Positions 48,119 through 62,864 are shown, numbered from the stretch's first letter. The stretch: 64,000 nucleotides of DNA from Acanthacorydalis orientalis (GCA_034766995.1 CM068315.1:38111318-38175317); one strand, 5' to 3'. Program-made: numbers and translations. Notes: generated by a model from the letters alone, not told the origin.

Positions 48119-48614
48119 AAACACCACGATAATTGCTTCACATGTGATGGTATATATTGTACACAATGAATCATTATTTACAAAATCAGTACTTTAGTCC
48201 TAACTGTCTACACATTTCAGATTATTATTCATTCTAAAACAAATTGTTATTTATTTCAAATATTTAATCAAAACAAATTGCTCAGAAATGTCTTGTGATA
48301 GATAAGAGATTACACATCGCAACGACGAACAGAAATTCTTTGTCCTAAATTAATATAAAATTGTATAAAAGGGATGCTCAGGCAGTTATCACTGACCGAG
48401 ATTTTTGAATTCTTTGGTAGGAATAATGAACAATCCAAGAATAATAATAAGACTTCTTTCAATGTTGTTAACACTCCATACCCCCTTAGATAAATTTCAG
48501 ATCATATATATGTAGGTAATTTAAAGAAAAATAATGTTCTATCCAATATTGTAAAAACAATAATTGTATAAACTCTGTAATAACAAAATTTGATTTGATT
48601 TGTTATCACTAACA
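48117..48614. other. AT-rich unique sequence
   Basis: Nothing recognised. Confidence 0.5.
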
Positions 48615-48622
48615 TTTATTAG

Positions 48623-49010
48623 CAGGGCCGGATTTACACTAGGTGCCGCCATTGAGCCACCAATCAAATTCCGCCCCTTCCCCCCACAAATTTCGTCCAA
48701 ATGAATTAAGAGAAATCTGTGACTGTTGGTAATTTTGAGAATAATTTAACAAAAAAAATTTTAATCACTAAAAAAAATTTGTGAATTTCCATTAATTTAA
48801 TTTATTTAAAAAATGCAAACTGACATGTAGTAAATATACCATATAATATAAATTAGATTTGTAAGAAAAATTGAACTACAAAAAAACTGTTCCATGTTAC
48901 CACTTTCAAAAATTCTAGTGTCTTACTTTTCTGGTAGCGAATACTAGCGAATTTCAAAATTTGCCGCCCTAGCCAGTGCCCCATGTTGCTCCTATCTAAA
49001 TCTTACACTG
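48623..49010. mobile_element. hAT non-autonomous element with target duplication
   Basis: 388 bp. The left end is cagggccggatttacactag, and the right end read inward is cagtgtaagatttagatagg. They share the CAG start and the gatttag/gattta core. The flanking octamers are tttattag (48615-48622) and tttattac (49011-49018), a near-perfect 8-bp duplication as expected for hAT transposases. There is no coding capacity. Confidence 0.75.
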
Positions 49011-49018
49011 TTTATTAC

Positions 49019-50078
49019 AATTACCATTAGCATTTTTTGAAATCTGTACACAAAAGTTAGTTGACAGTAATTCGCTCAGGGACAGTTGCGTGCAAAGAAT
49101 ATTTATTATATAAATTATTGTATCAAAATAATCAAATAAATTATTCTTTATTTTATCGAAATGCACTCAATGACTTCATTTTATAAATTGAAGCCTAGCT
49201 GGTCTTAATTCAAATAATAAATAAGCGAATTAAAATATGTATTTTTGGACAAAGTATAAATGTACCTGGTGACACCGGCTGCAAATCCGTCATTGAGATT
49301 GATCATCGAACACCAAAGGGAACCATTCTGGAAAATAGGGTACGATAATATATAGACACACTACACAAAAACTGATTAAAATATTTGGTAATTGATTATT
49401 TATAGTTTTGACAATGTCTTATGTGCATTTAAACTGTGGCGATGTCATCCTCAGAACTGAAAGGTGTAAAAAAATTCTAATATAGAAAAAAGCTACTATC
49501 AAAATAACCAATAATCAATTATTAAACATTTTGATTAGAAACATTTTTCGTGATTCATATAAAGAAAAATTCATTTGCGAAAATGATTTTCACTTTGTAC
49601 AAATTATTGTCACACTCTAGACTTTACTCAATAAAAAATATTGAAAAGTTTAAAAACTAAAACAGATGTGAAAACACTGCAAAAGGTAATTTTTTAATAA
49701 TTACAAAAAACAAATTAGCATCGTACGACTGCAGACACATTTTTTTGGAAAATATCTAAAAAGATTTTTGGATATTTTTTATGTGTGAACTAAATTACAT
49801 ACTTCTTGACTTAATGTCTTAAGTACAAAGAAAGAATTTTGACAATAATAGGAAGCAAAAGGAAGCACTTGGACTGTTAACTTTTAGCCTATTATTTCTC
49901 TAAAAGGATTATATATTTTCTTTAAATATATTCCGTTATACATCATCGATAATCGATTAATTTCTAATATAGAAATTTATATGAATGAAGAGGGTTTTTT
50001 TATGGATGAAACAATTAATTAATAAAAACGTTAATGTTTTATAAACACTGAAAATATAATAAGAAATATATTTATATA
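49019..50078. other. AT-rich unique sequence
   Basis: Nothing recognised. Confidence 0.5.
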
Positions 50079-50088
50079 AATAATATAT

Positions 50089-50138
<50 letters not shown>

Positions 50139-50222
50139 AATATATATATATATATATAAATAATATATATATATACATATTTAAATATATATATATATAT
50201 AATATTTATATATATATTATAA

Positions 50223-50268
<46 letters not shown>

Positions 50269-50269
50269 T

Positions 50270-50320
<51 letters not shown>
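50079..50320. repeat. Complex AT array
   Basis: About 240 bp of nearly pure A and T, with (AT)n blocks separated by aaat, attat and taat steps. It is highly self-complementary. Confidence 0.9.
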
Positions 50321-50321
<1 letters not shown>

Positions 50322-50551
50322 AACGAGTTAAGAAATACTCGAAAAATAATTTACTCCAAAGAACAATACATTCAACGATTTGTATGTGTGTCAAAATGTT
50401 AAATAAAGTGAAAGTCAATATGAATAGTACAAGAAAAAAATGAATAGGATTAGTAACAATTGTAAGAAATGAAAAGGTGAAAATACATGCATTTATTCAA
50501 TTGAAGTTAATTGCACGTGTAACATTTACTGTGTTGTTATAATCCATACAT

Positions 50552-50561
<10 letters not shown>

Positions 50562-50617
<56 letters not shown>

Positions 50618-50640
50618 ATTATAATATATATATATATATA
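50562..50640. repeat. (AT)n array with TTA steps
   Basis: About 79 bp of AT interrupted by a short tattattattata. Confidence 0.9.
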
Positions 50641-50735
50641 TTAAAAACTATAGTCTTCTTATTGTAATAAAAAAAATAAATAATAATAAATATATTAAAT
50701 TTGATTCAGTAACAATGATGTAAAATATTATTACT

Positions 50736-50784
<49 letters not shown>

Positions 50785-50882
50785 CAAGATATAGTCTTCT
50801 TATTGTAATGAAAAAGACAAATAATAATAAATATATTAAATCTGATTGAGTAACCATGATACAAAATATTATTACTACAATA
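50641..50882. repeat. Direct duplication around an AT array
   Basis: 50641-50744 and 50781-50882 are about 100-bp direct repeats. Both contain tatagtcttcttattgtaat, aataataataaatatatta and aaaatattattact, with scattered substitutions. An (AT)n array (50741-50781) separates them. The order (AT)n, repeat, (AT)n, repeat suggests tandem duplication of a unit with its array. Confidence 0.9.
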
Positions 50883-51065
50883 ATTTCTTATAGAAAATTA
50901 TTGTAAATTATTTAAAAAATACACTTTAATAATTATTTTTCACGAATTAATGAGATCCTGGTACTTCATACAATCCAACTAATTTAATTATATTTAGTTT
51001 TAAATTTATGACGGTTCAGACACTTCTAAGATTTCTAAATAACTCCTTGTGAGGCGGGTTCCCCT

Positions 51066-51718
51066 CTTTGAGAACCACACATACAAAAAAAAAAACTAAA
51101 TTTCATGTAGTCTTTAGAAAAATACACAACTGAGCCCATAGTTATTGTACATCATAAACATACTTTTGGCACTATGGTTATATACGTGGCTGAAATAAGT
51201 GTTTAGTTTTTTAAAAATAAAAAATCTTTTGAAACATTTGTGAAGGAACACAAGGTGTGCAAAGGAGATATGTTATACGATACTAATGTATATTTAATAT
51301 GCAGATGTTAAATTTGAGAAACAAAAACGTAATATTTTTAAATTTATCTATGAAACTATTTCCTGGTCGACAAATATGAGGGCGGTTTGAAGAGTAACTT
51401 TGTTCGATATTAAAGACAACAGGTTCATTTTCGAACTCTACTTTATTTTTCGACATAATCTCCTCGAAGATGAACGCACTTGCATCAACATTTCTTCAGC
51501 TTCGCGATTCCTTCTCGGAAGTGGGTTACTTCGTGGTTCACAAAATATCTGTTTGCGGCTCTATCGCCTCTTTATTTAAGTCCTACCTTCCGATCTTGGA
51601 GAATTACACATGTAGATCAAAAAAACTAAATTTCATGTAGTCTTTAGAAACATACACATTTGAGGCCATAGTCATTGTACATCAAAAATATAGTTTTGGC
51701 ACTGTGATTAAATATGGA
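51066..51718. repeat. Direct repeats bracketing a mariner stub
   Basis: 51066-51180 and 51604-51718 are diverged direct repeats of about 115 bp. Both have aaactaaatttcatgtagtc, tttagaaa, a ccatag[tc]attgtacatca-type block and ttttggcact. The DNA between them contains a mariner end with its own flank, which is itself duplicated at 54122-54503. Confidence 0.85.
51194..51580. repeat. Segmental duplication, copy A
   Basis: Matches 54122-54503 over non-transposon flank (about 175 bp, including gatatgtta and atatttaatatg blocks and ctatgaaactattt) and over the first 200 bp of a mariner. The mariner stub starts near 51372 (gagggcggtttgaagagtaac), and the rest of the element is absent. Confidence 0.85.
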
Positions 51719-52088
51719 TGAATATTGTAGCATTGGTATCAACATGCGCAAAAGTAGTAATCAAAAATTATCAGTAGTCAATTATTGAACATTTTTAATA
51801 AAAAAAATGTATGGTATGTCTTTATTGTAAATCTTTCTATAAACTATTTTAGATTTTTTCCTGTATTTAGTCATTTTGAATGACGTTTCAAAATTCAATA
51901 CTTAGTGCTTTTTTTTAAAAAAAAATAACATTACATACTTAACAACATATACTCTGTAAAATATATTCAAAATTATATGAGATCACATTTAATCGCCAAA
52001 GATGTCGATAGTCATCCATGAAAAAATTCAAAAAATAAACAGACTGTTTAACTTTTAATATTTTCGTTTATCGTCTGAGAACTAGTCA

Positions 52089-52096
<8 letters not shown>
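51719..52096. other. AT-rich unique sequence
   Basis: Nothing recognised. Confidence 0.5.

Positions 52097-52168
<72 letters not shown>
52097..52168. repeat. (AT)n array
   Basis: 72 bp of pure AT dinucleotides. Confidence 0.95.
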
Positions 52169-52169
<1 letters not shown>

Positions 52170-52484
52170 CTTTTTTGATAATAAGATAGTTACTATGATG
52201 AGAATGCTTTCGAAATGATTCAATGAACACGATTTGTATAAACTTTACGTTCCGGTGAACGGATGTTTGTTATCCTCGAACGTGTACGAACGGAAACCTA
52301 TTGAATACAAAAGAATGCTAACCAGAAAACGGTTTTAATCAAACATCTTTCAGCTGGCTAGTAACGTAGCGACGTCAATGTTGAACAACCAACAGCTGTC
52401 GGTGATGTCAACGTGAATGCAGAAGAGACAGATGCATACACACACGCACATACATAACATGAAGCGTGCTCGTTTGTGCGTCAA

Positions 52485-52487
<3 letters not shown>
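52169..52487. other. Unique sequence, CpG-richer
   Basis: Non-repetitive, with several CG dinucleotides, an E-box-like cagctg (near 52393) and an ACAC run near 52440. No gene is supported. Confidence 0.4.

Positions 52488-52548
<61 letters not shown>
52488..52548. repeat. (AT)n(GTAT)n microsatellite
   Basis: About 50 bp of AT followed by a few GTAT units. Confidence 0.95.
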
Positions 52549-52922
52549 CTTATATATTGAAAACACAAATGCAGTAAATACCAGTATTCAAAATCTCTCA
52601 TTTATCGTTTCCAAAATCTGGATTAAGTCACTGATAAAAAAAATAATATTAACAACTTAGTAAATACACATGTGGTGAATTTGAGTTGTTTTTATTATCA
52701 TCATAACATATGGACATATTTAATAATCGATGATAAAGAACAGTTTGTGCTGAAAATAAAACACTTGTGTTATATTGTAATATCGGATAACAGAGATATT
52801 TTTAGATGAAATATTATATTCCGTTCATAGTAATTAACAATAACACTGAATGAGCTTTAAATATTTGTTTCTTTTAAAATACTAGCACGAAAGTATTAAT
52901 ACATTTAATACATGGATTACTA
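52549..52922. other. AT-rich unique sequence
   Basis: Nothing recognised. Confidence 0.5.
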
Positions 52923-52926
52923 TTAA

Positions 52927-53626
52927 CCCCTTGGTATGCGAATTAAATGAAATTCGATACGACCAAAAAATACTATTTGTATTTTTCAGTTTAACATTTG
53001 TGTGAGCTTAACAAAGAAAAGAATATTTATACATTGGTAAATATTTATAATTCAATATTAATAACCGAAATTAATAAGGAACAATTACATAACAAATTAA
53101 ACAATAATTCAATAGTCCTGTAGAGTATGAAACTTTTCGAAACGTTCTGGTAAATGTGGACACTGCCAACATTTTTTACACTACCTAGTAGTTTCGCTTC
53201 ATATATTATTTTTTGAGCACATGTGAGATCTTTTTGCAGGATGTTATTTTCACCAGTGGAAGGTATATGTTCAAGATAATGTGCCCAATTTTTTGCTTGT
53301 AACCGAAAAACATCTTCACTTGAACCTGGATCTTCTGTACAATCAACCGTACGAATTCGTTGAATGATATCAATCTCGCTGTTTTCATTCGAATAGCTCA
53401 TTTGGCTTTCACTGTCACTTTCGTACAAATTCAAAATAGACATGTTGCAGGGGTCGTTTCTATAGTTCACACTCTAACATCAAATATATATATATAATTA
53501 TTTCTTTCTATTTGCTTTGTAGCTGCACTAAATCGAATTAAATCTATGTGCGTCTCAGAGACATCACTGTTTACAACAGCATAAGAAACATATGACGAAT
53601 CAGAGACGTCTTTGGATGTCAAGGGA
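52927..53626 (-). mobile_element. piggyBac-like deleted element bounded by TTAA
   Basis: Exactly 700 bp between two TTAA sites (52923-52926 and 53627-53630), the obligatory piggyBac target. The ends are inverted: ccccttggtatgcg at the left, and tcccttgacatcc when read inward from the right. Inside are only the first and last parts of a transposase gene on the minus strand. This makes it an internally deleted, non-autonomous copy. Confidence 0.8.
53109..53470 (-). pseudogene. piggyBac transposase, N- and C-termini fused by deletion
   Basis: From a Met at 53470 the frame has the acidic N-terminus usual for piggyBac transposases (LYESDSESQMSYSNENSEID, then VDCTEDPGSSEDVFR). It ends near 53109 in another frame with KCWQCPHLPERFEKFHTLQD, a Y and a stop, which is the cysteine-rich tail (CxxC followed by C/R-FE-x-FHT). 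The DDD catalytic core of about 400 residues is missing between them. The break near the STGENN/LLGSVKN region marks the deletion, with a frameshift. A protein from this locus could bind ends at most. Confidence 0.7.
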
Positions 53627-53630
53627 TTAA

Positions 53631-54121
53631 TAAAAAGGTGCAAATCGAGTATAATGTTTATTTTTCTTATAAAATTACTTTTTGTCTGATGCATATTTTT
53701 AAAATATTTTGCTAAGGATTCTTAGCGGATGTCTTGCGAAAATAAATACTTTCACCTTCCGGCTTATATGTTATGTACTTATAATTATTTTATTTCAAAA
53801 TTAAGTCCACGAAGCATTTTTTAATCATAAAAAGAACAAACTAATCTAAAATCTATTCTCTAAATTATCTTCAAAATTCTTTTATTTCCATTGTATAATA
53901 GTAAAAAATGCATATACTGATAACTCTCACTAATTAAAATAAACCGAAACAAATAAAAGAAAACGATTATTTAAATGTCTTCAATTGACATCTGTTTACT
54001 TGAGCACGCCATTTTTACGCTTTAACATTCACTGAAACTGATGTAAGTAAGCCGATTGCAACAAAAATGTGTGTTATCAGAGAAATAATATATTATCTTT
54101 ATCACACGATAACAGTATATA
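53631..54121. other. AT-rich unique sequence
   Basis: Nothing recognised. Confidence 0.5.
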
Positions 54122-54503
54122 GAGATAAGTGTGTTATCTTTTTAAAAAATAAACAATCTATTGAAATGTTTGTAAAAGGAACTTAAGATGCATGAAAGAG
54201 ATATGTTAAACAATACTAATTTATATTTAATATGCGAATGTTAAATTTAAGAAATAAAAACGCTTTATTTTTAAACTTGTTATCTATGAAACTATTTCTT
54301 AGTCAATAAATACGAGGGCGGTTTGAAGAGTAACTTGGTTAGATATTAAAGACAACAGCTTCACGTTTCAAAGTGTACTTTATTTTCGACATAACCCCCT
54401 CGACGTATTTGCCTCAATGTTTCTCTAGCTTTACGATTCTCTCCCGGAAGTGGATATCTTCAAGGTCTTCAAAATAGCCGTTTGTAGTCTCTATCGCATT
54501 TTC
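54122..54503. repeat. Segmental duplication, copy B
   Basis: Partner of 51194-51580. It covers the left flank and first 190 bp of the complete mariner at 54313-55577. Confidence 0.85.
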
Positions 54504-55577
54504 ATTCGATCCAATTCGCTTTCCAGCTAGATAAAATGTAATTTTCAGAAACAGGTGGAAGTCCGAGGGAGCCGAATCTGGCGAATACGACAGATGCGGA
54601 AGAATTCAATCTTCAATTCGGCCAATTTTTACTGAGTGATAACTCTTGAATGACCCGGTTGATTGTCATGGTGAAACAACACTTTTCTCGGCCATTCCGG
54701 TACGTTTTTCCACGATCGCTGCCGTCAATTTCTCCAAAAGTGCTGTATAGTAGTGGCCAGTAACTGTTTTTCCCTTCTGAAAAAAATCGACCAAGAGAAT
54801 TTCTTTCGCATTCCAGAAAACTGATCCATCACCTTCCCAACCGAGTGAATCGTCGTTGACTCCTTCGGAGCCGTTTCACCGCGTTCAGTCCACTGTTTTG
54901 ATTGCATTTTCGGTTCTGGTGTATAATGGAGAATCTAAGTTTTATCCATGATGACAAAACACCGCATGAAATTCGTTGAATTTCTTTTAAACAGTTCCAA
55001 AATGTCAGCCTATGTTCGTTTTTACTCTGCAGTGAGCAAACGCGGCACCTATCTCTCGAAAAGTTTTTTCATACGCAATTAATTATGCAAAATGAAATGC
55101 GTTCGCTCACTTGAGATGCCTATGACCTCTGCTAACTCTCTCACTTCCACTCACCGATCGGATAAAACCACATCGTGAACTTTATCGAAGGGTTCTGGCG
55201 TGACAGTTGTTCTCGGGCCTCCTGAACATGTTGCATCTTCGATGCTTGTTCAGCCATGTTTAAATTCATTCACCAAAAGTCGAATAGTTTCTCAGGAAAG
55301 ACAAGATTCACCCAGTGTACGAAATATCCTCTCATGGATTTCTTTCGCTGTTTTTCCTTTCAAAAAAAAGTATCAAATCACACCTCGAATTCCGATTTTA
55401 CTCATTTCTCACTTTCGCACGAAACGTTTTTGTTGAAACAAGTGTCGAACCATGAATTAATAGAGGAAGACGTACAACTTGACATGCGTTACTAAAAGGA
55501 ATGGAACTATATAAAAGCATATACAACTATCTCCCTCAGCAAGCTCCCGAACCAAGTTACTTTTCAATCCTCCCACG
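54313..55577 (-). mobile_element. mariner, full length, inactive
   Basis: 1265 bp between TA dinucleotides. The left end is cgagggcggtttgaagagta followed by acttggtt. The right end is its inverse (cgtgggaggattgaaaagta followed by acttggtt). All parts of the transposase are present on the minus strand but interrupted. A second copy of its left end with the same host flank lies at 51194-51580. Confidence 0.9.
54385..55405 (-). pseudogene. mariner transposase, broken
   Basis: From the ATG at 55405 the blocks are MSKIGIRGVI, stop, YFFLKGKTAKEIHERIF, VNEFKHGWTSIEDATCSGGP, FDKVHDVVLSDR with VEVRELAEVIGISSER (HTH), LFER and VPRLLTAE, then CFVIMDKT (first catalytic Asp kept, next Glu changed to Lys). 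SKQWTERGETAPKESTTIHS lies in a 60-codon open stretch at 54725-54907. VLFHHDNQPGHSRV retains the second Asp. The third Asp region (YSPDSAPSD) is legible only in a shifted frame. It is of the irritans/mauritiana general type. At least eight stops or shifts are present. Confidence 0.85.
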
Positions 55578-56712
55578 TATTTGTACATAAAAAAAATATT
55601 AATATAAGTGATAAAGAAAAGTATTTTATGAATGTTATCAAACGTATTCAATATTTTAGAATAGGATTAAGTGAAAAAATAATTGACTGCAAAAAATTAT
55701 TTGAAAAAAAAATGATAAAGGTTAAAGACACCATTTTCTAACTAGGCCTCGATTTATTTTCCGCCATAAAATATAATCTGTTAGAATAGATTATCGAAAC
55801 TTAAAAACTCTAATGATAACAAATATACGTTTTAATTTGTATAAAAATCAATCCCTCGACTTTTTTTAATTATTTTCCAAAGATTTTATGTTTTGTACGA
55901 GTTACAAGAAATAAGTGCTTCTATTCTATTTGGAATTCGAATAAAAAAAAAGATTTTGTAGTAAAATTTAATACAACTAAATGTATCAAGACAACTAAAT
56001 TAAGTCATTGTAATTGTTAAAAATTGTAAACATAATCTAGTTAATTAAAATTAAATTGGGATTAAATGAAAGAAAAAAAAGAAAAAAGTAACGTGAAAAA
56101 ATGTGATATACTTATGATATAGAATGAGAAGTAAATATTATAATTAAAAGTCACGAACTTAAATTTCTAGAACAATAAATGAATAACCAAAAGACCCCCC
56201 ACATATTTTTACTATAAAAATATTGTGCTATTTCGAGATCTGATCGCTCTCTATACTAATGATCTATTGGTAATATAAAAAAAAGTATTCTCTACATGGT
56301 AAAAAACGAATTTGATGCATTATCGCATTTAATTGTTATAAATAAAAACTTAAAATCAATCAGTTGATGCATATATCCAAGTAAATTGAATAAGCACATA
56401 TGATCGTGTAATTATAATGGATTTAAGTTGTTTCTTTTTCCATTTGATAAATGAAACCTTTGAATAGTGAAACCTGCACTTTAATAATTACTAACAAAAA
56501 CTAATGTACAGAATGTCACTCGATATAGACTTAAGATGATTTCTTCCACAAGACACAATTCAGACAGAATATATGTAATGAGAGTGAAGAGCGAGTTAAA
56601 AACATATGAAATGTACATTAAGGACATGCTAGACCAGTTGTTAAATGTTTTTTATGAATGTTTATTCTCCTAATTAAATTAAATGCGTTAATAACAACAT
56701 ACACACATATAA
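55578..56712. other. AT-rich unique sequence
   Basis: About 1.1 kb, nothing recognised. Confidence 0.6.
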
Positions 56713-56767
<55 letters not shown>

Positions 56768-56799
56768 TATATATATATAAATATATGTATATATATATG
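56713..56799. repeat. (AT)n array
   Basis: About 87 bp of AT with GAT and GTAT steps near the right end. Confidence 0.95.
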
Positions 56800-59310
<2,511 letters not shown>

Positions 59311-59311
59311 T

Positions 59312-59364
<53 letters not shown>
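59311..59364. repeat. (AC)n(AT)n microsatellite
   Basis: About 20 bp of AC followed by about 34 bp of AT. Confidence 0.95.
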
Positions 59365-59365
<1 letters not shown>

Positions 59366-59591
59366 CTGTATTTTCGCAAATAAATTCTCAAAGAAATGAA
59401 ACCGGAAACGATTGTATTTTATAATTTCATCCGACAGCTGACGTATTCTTAGTAAAGTCGATGATATTCTTTTGCACCTTTGTCGTTCGACACGACAGAT
59501 GTTTCTTAGGTAATCTTCGAAAATAGAGAAAATTAAAAGGCATGTGTTGGATGGACAAAAATTAATGCGTAAAAGTTATTCCTTATACATA
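59365..59591. other. Unique sequence
   Basis: Nothing recognised. Confidence 0.5.
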
Positions 59592-59593
59592 CT

Positions 59594-59676
<83 letters not shown>
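59592..59676. repeat. (AC)n(GC)n(AC)n(AT)n alternating array
   Basis: An uninterrupted alternating purine-pyrimidine run: acacac, then gcgcgcgc, then about 20 bp of AC, then, after one tt step, about 45 bp of AT. Confidence 0.95.
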
Positions 59677-59678
<2 letters not shown>

Positions 59679-60238
59679 TTGAAACATGTAAATAGTGACC
59701 CTTAAGGTGAACGTTTGTTAGTTCAAAACGCAATTTACAATCAAGAAGAATGCGCATCGATGAATTCTTATATTTATGTTCATATAAATATGTTTAAATG
59801 TCTGAAAATTATGTTTAAATGTCTGATTTACCTCCGTAGCTCCCGTCATTAATTGAAGAATGTTTATAATAAAATCAGCGTAAAAGATGCGTATATAATT
59901 TAAATGCAATAGGGTTGCATTTATTGAATAAATATATTGCCTCAATAAAATATGAGGGTAGTAACATACGGTTATAAATAAAATTCTGCTGGTTTTTCAT
60001 TATCAACCATTTGTATTTCCATTAAATTAATTTGAAAGAAATTTTTTAATATTTATTTTTTTTTAAAAGATATTAAATAATCAAAAATAATCGGTAATAG
60101 ATAAATCTGCCAAAAACAATATAGAAACTATATATTTTCAATTTTCGATAAACACAATGAAGTGTTGTTTGTAAAAATACAATACTTATTAGTATTAATA
60201 AAATCATTGACTTTTCTCATACAATTTATCTTAATATT

Positions 60239-60241
<3 letters not shown>
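59677..60241. other. AT-rich unique sequence
   Basis: Contains a short direct repeat (atgtttaaatgtctga twice, near 59790 and 59811). No gene. Confidence 0.5.

Positions 60242-60293
<52 letters not shown>
60242..60293. repeat. (AT)n array
   Basis: 52 bp of AT dinucleotides. Confidence 0.95.
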
Positions 60294-60295
<2 letters not shown>

Positions 60296-60820
60296 CAAAA
60301 GTTCACACAAAATCAAATCACGAATAAATTATTTTCTACGCTATTTACTTCCTTTTCCTGAATAGAAATAAAAAAAACTTGAAGATAATACGAGTTACCA
60401 GACAATTTACATAAGATAAAATCATGAATATTAAAATTATGTTTTCTTAGAGACCCTATTTTAAATAATTATCATTTTTAGTTGGCAGATATATTTTTCT
60501 TATAAAATATATTCAGTAGTTAAGTGGTGCATCAGAAAGGTCAGTAAAGCAGATTATAATCGAAATCAAATGCAAAGAAATAAATTTGTCGCACGAAAAA
60601 ATCTTCAATGTAAATGTGATTCAAATAACATTTTAAACATGCATATTTAATAATGAAAAAAATGCTTTCAAGAAGACTGTTTTTAGATTTTAGTTTATAC
60701 TTTTATATGACTGTTTATTGATCTTGCGACGTTGTTGAAATGTGAACTTATTGATTTTTTTTTTAAAAAAAGATCTATTTTGGGTAAAATATATTTAAAC
60801 TTATAATAAAGTGGTCAACG
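60294..60820. other. AT-rich unique sequence
   Basis: Nothing recognised. Confidence 0.5.
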
Positions 60821-60828
60821 GTCTAAGA

Positions 60829-61356
60829 CATAGAGGTTCCTAGAATTATTTGGCGTACTGCCCCTTTTCCAGAAAAAAAATACTCAGATCCCTCTTGGAA
60901 ATCTACCTTCTTCAAGTGAACAAACAAAGTGTAGTGACAAATATGCGTTCTTTTATTTATTTATATTTCTACCTACAGAACATTGTAAAGAAAGATGTAA
61001 TAGCCTTAGATGTAAATAAGTCTTGACGCTTAAATTATAAAATTATTTATTAAAATCAACAATAGTAACATTCGCATTACACACAGAAAATTAAGGCAAT
61101 GAAGCATAATTAAAATAAAAATTACGAATAACAATAAAAATAATCATAATGAGAAGAATGAACCTAATGAGAAGTAATCACTATGAATTCAACTGTATGT
61201 TACACAGCAAAGGAAACATGTACGAACATTTTTTCAAAATTTTCTTCTTTTTTTTATGCTTCCAACGTACCCCAATTGCTTCCACGGCTACTACCGTCCT
61301 CCTGGATCGCTCCAGCGTCTCCCCAGGAAGCGATAGGCTTACTTTGTGAAACACTA
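60829..61356. mobile_element. hAT-like non-autonomous element
   Basis: 528 bp, flanked by gtctaaga (60821-60828) and gtctaata (61357-61364), a 7/8 target duplication. The left end is tagaggttcctagaattatt. The right end read inward is tagtgtttcacaaagtaagc. Both have C- and G-rich subterminal stretches (gtactgcccc, and ctggggagacgctggagcg) as in known insect hAT ends. No transposase remains, and the 66-codon frame across the right end is not meaningful. Confidence 0.65.
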
Positions 61357-61394
61357 GTCTAATATAAGAGATAACCGATTAGCACTAGACTACG

Positions 61395-61433
<39 letters not shown>
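61395..61433. repeat. (CT)n(AT)n compound microsatellite
   Basis: 24 bp of CT followed by about 16 bp of AT. Confidence 0.95.
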
Positions 61434-62864
61434 GGGGTGATCTTACATCATAACAAGGTCAATTAGGTTTTTTGAAAATTTTCCTAGCAATCAAAGTCAA
61501 AATATAACAGAAATACAGCAAGATGCCGACACAATCAGGAAAAAGTCTAGGTCATAGGGAACTTTTTCCAAGGTACGACAAATAACAAAAAGACTACGAA
61601 GGACTGAGACACTATCAACCAAAAACGATTAAAAAAAATATATTAAGACTTATTGAATATTTTTTTTATCTAAATTATTCGAAAACTATTTGTTAGAAAC
61701 CTATCAAAAGAACAACTATCAACAATTAAAAAAAAAATGAAAAAACAATATAAATTTGGAATCCAATTTTGAATCAAAACTTAATTTTTCATATTCTTTG
61801 AAAGAAAATTGTATAAACATTCATAGAGGTAAAACAATATTTTTTAAGTAAAAAAAATCAAAGAATATTGATAAAAGTAAATTTAATTTTTCAAAAATTT
61901 GTTTTTCTTATATAAAATGTCAAAAGGCGATTTTTAATTTTCATAAATGAATTTTTTGACTCATCCATAATTCATAGTTTTTCTGATCTAATTTATACCT
62001 CCATAGACTGAAAATGATCATGTGCCTCGAAATACGCATAGGCACCAATCAAAAATGGTCAATAAAATTATGAAATACTTTTAAATACATTTTTTGTGGT
62101 TAGTGGGGTGTGAAAACTTCGTCTGTAAATTTCGTCACAGTGTAAAAAATATTGTAGATATTTTTAATTAAGTACAAAACATAAATATTTTAGGTGAAAT
62201 AAAGAATGTTTTCTTCTCAATAAATTTAAATATGGTATCTTAATAGCTTAGATCGAATTAAAGAGAAATATCACTGATTGATAGGTGGAAAGGTTTTTTT
62301 AAAGTCGGTTGCTGGATTCACAGAAGGAACATTTTATCAACGGACATTTGATAATAAAACTGTAAACGAACTGCAGTCGAGTCGCAATATAGTGAACCCT
62401 GCATGCGGTAAATTACTCCGTAGAGTGAACTCACATAACTTTACATTGAATACCTTATACCACATAAATTAGTAGGACTAGGAGTAAATATAAAAGCATA
62501 ACAACCGAAAATAACTTAATTTATACAAAAATCTAAGTAAACAACAAAGTTATTCCATTCATATTATCTTTTGTAAATTTTAAATTATTTCAATAAACTT
62601 TTAAAAATAATCATATAGTTTTTGTAAATAAATATACGACGTAAAAGTGCACAACCTCGCTAGAGTGAATGGTCTGTGCATTAATTAATTCACTAAATCG
62701 TGACTCTGCTGTATTAGTCTAATTTAAAGTTTTATTTTCAATTCTCGTCTAGCAATATGTAATTTTTAAAACATATTTTCTATCAACTACTTCAAGCTAC
62801 TCTTTAGCCTTGTATTTCTGTAATAATTAAATTGAAGTTCTATAACAAAAATTACTGTACAATC
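61434..62864. other. AT-rich sequence
   Basis: About 1.4 kb without a supported gene. The left part (ggggtgatcttacatcataac onward) may belong to an unidentified repeat, but I found no partner end. A 64-codon frame at 62278-62472 has no recognised family. Confidence 0.4.

Noticed and set aside
55200..55495. Plus-strand frames of 78 and 79 codons
   Set aside because: Antisense to the N-terminal part of the mariner transposase.
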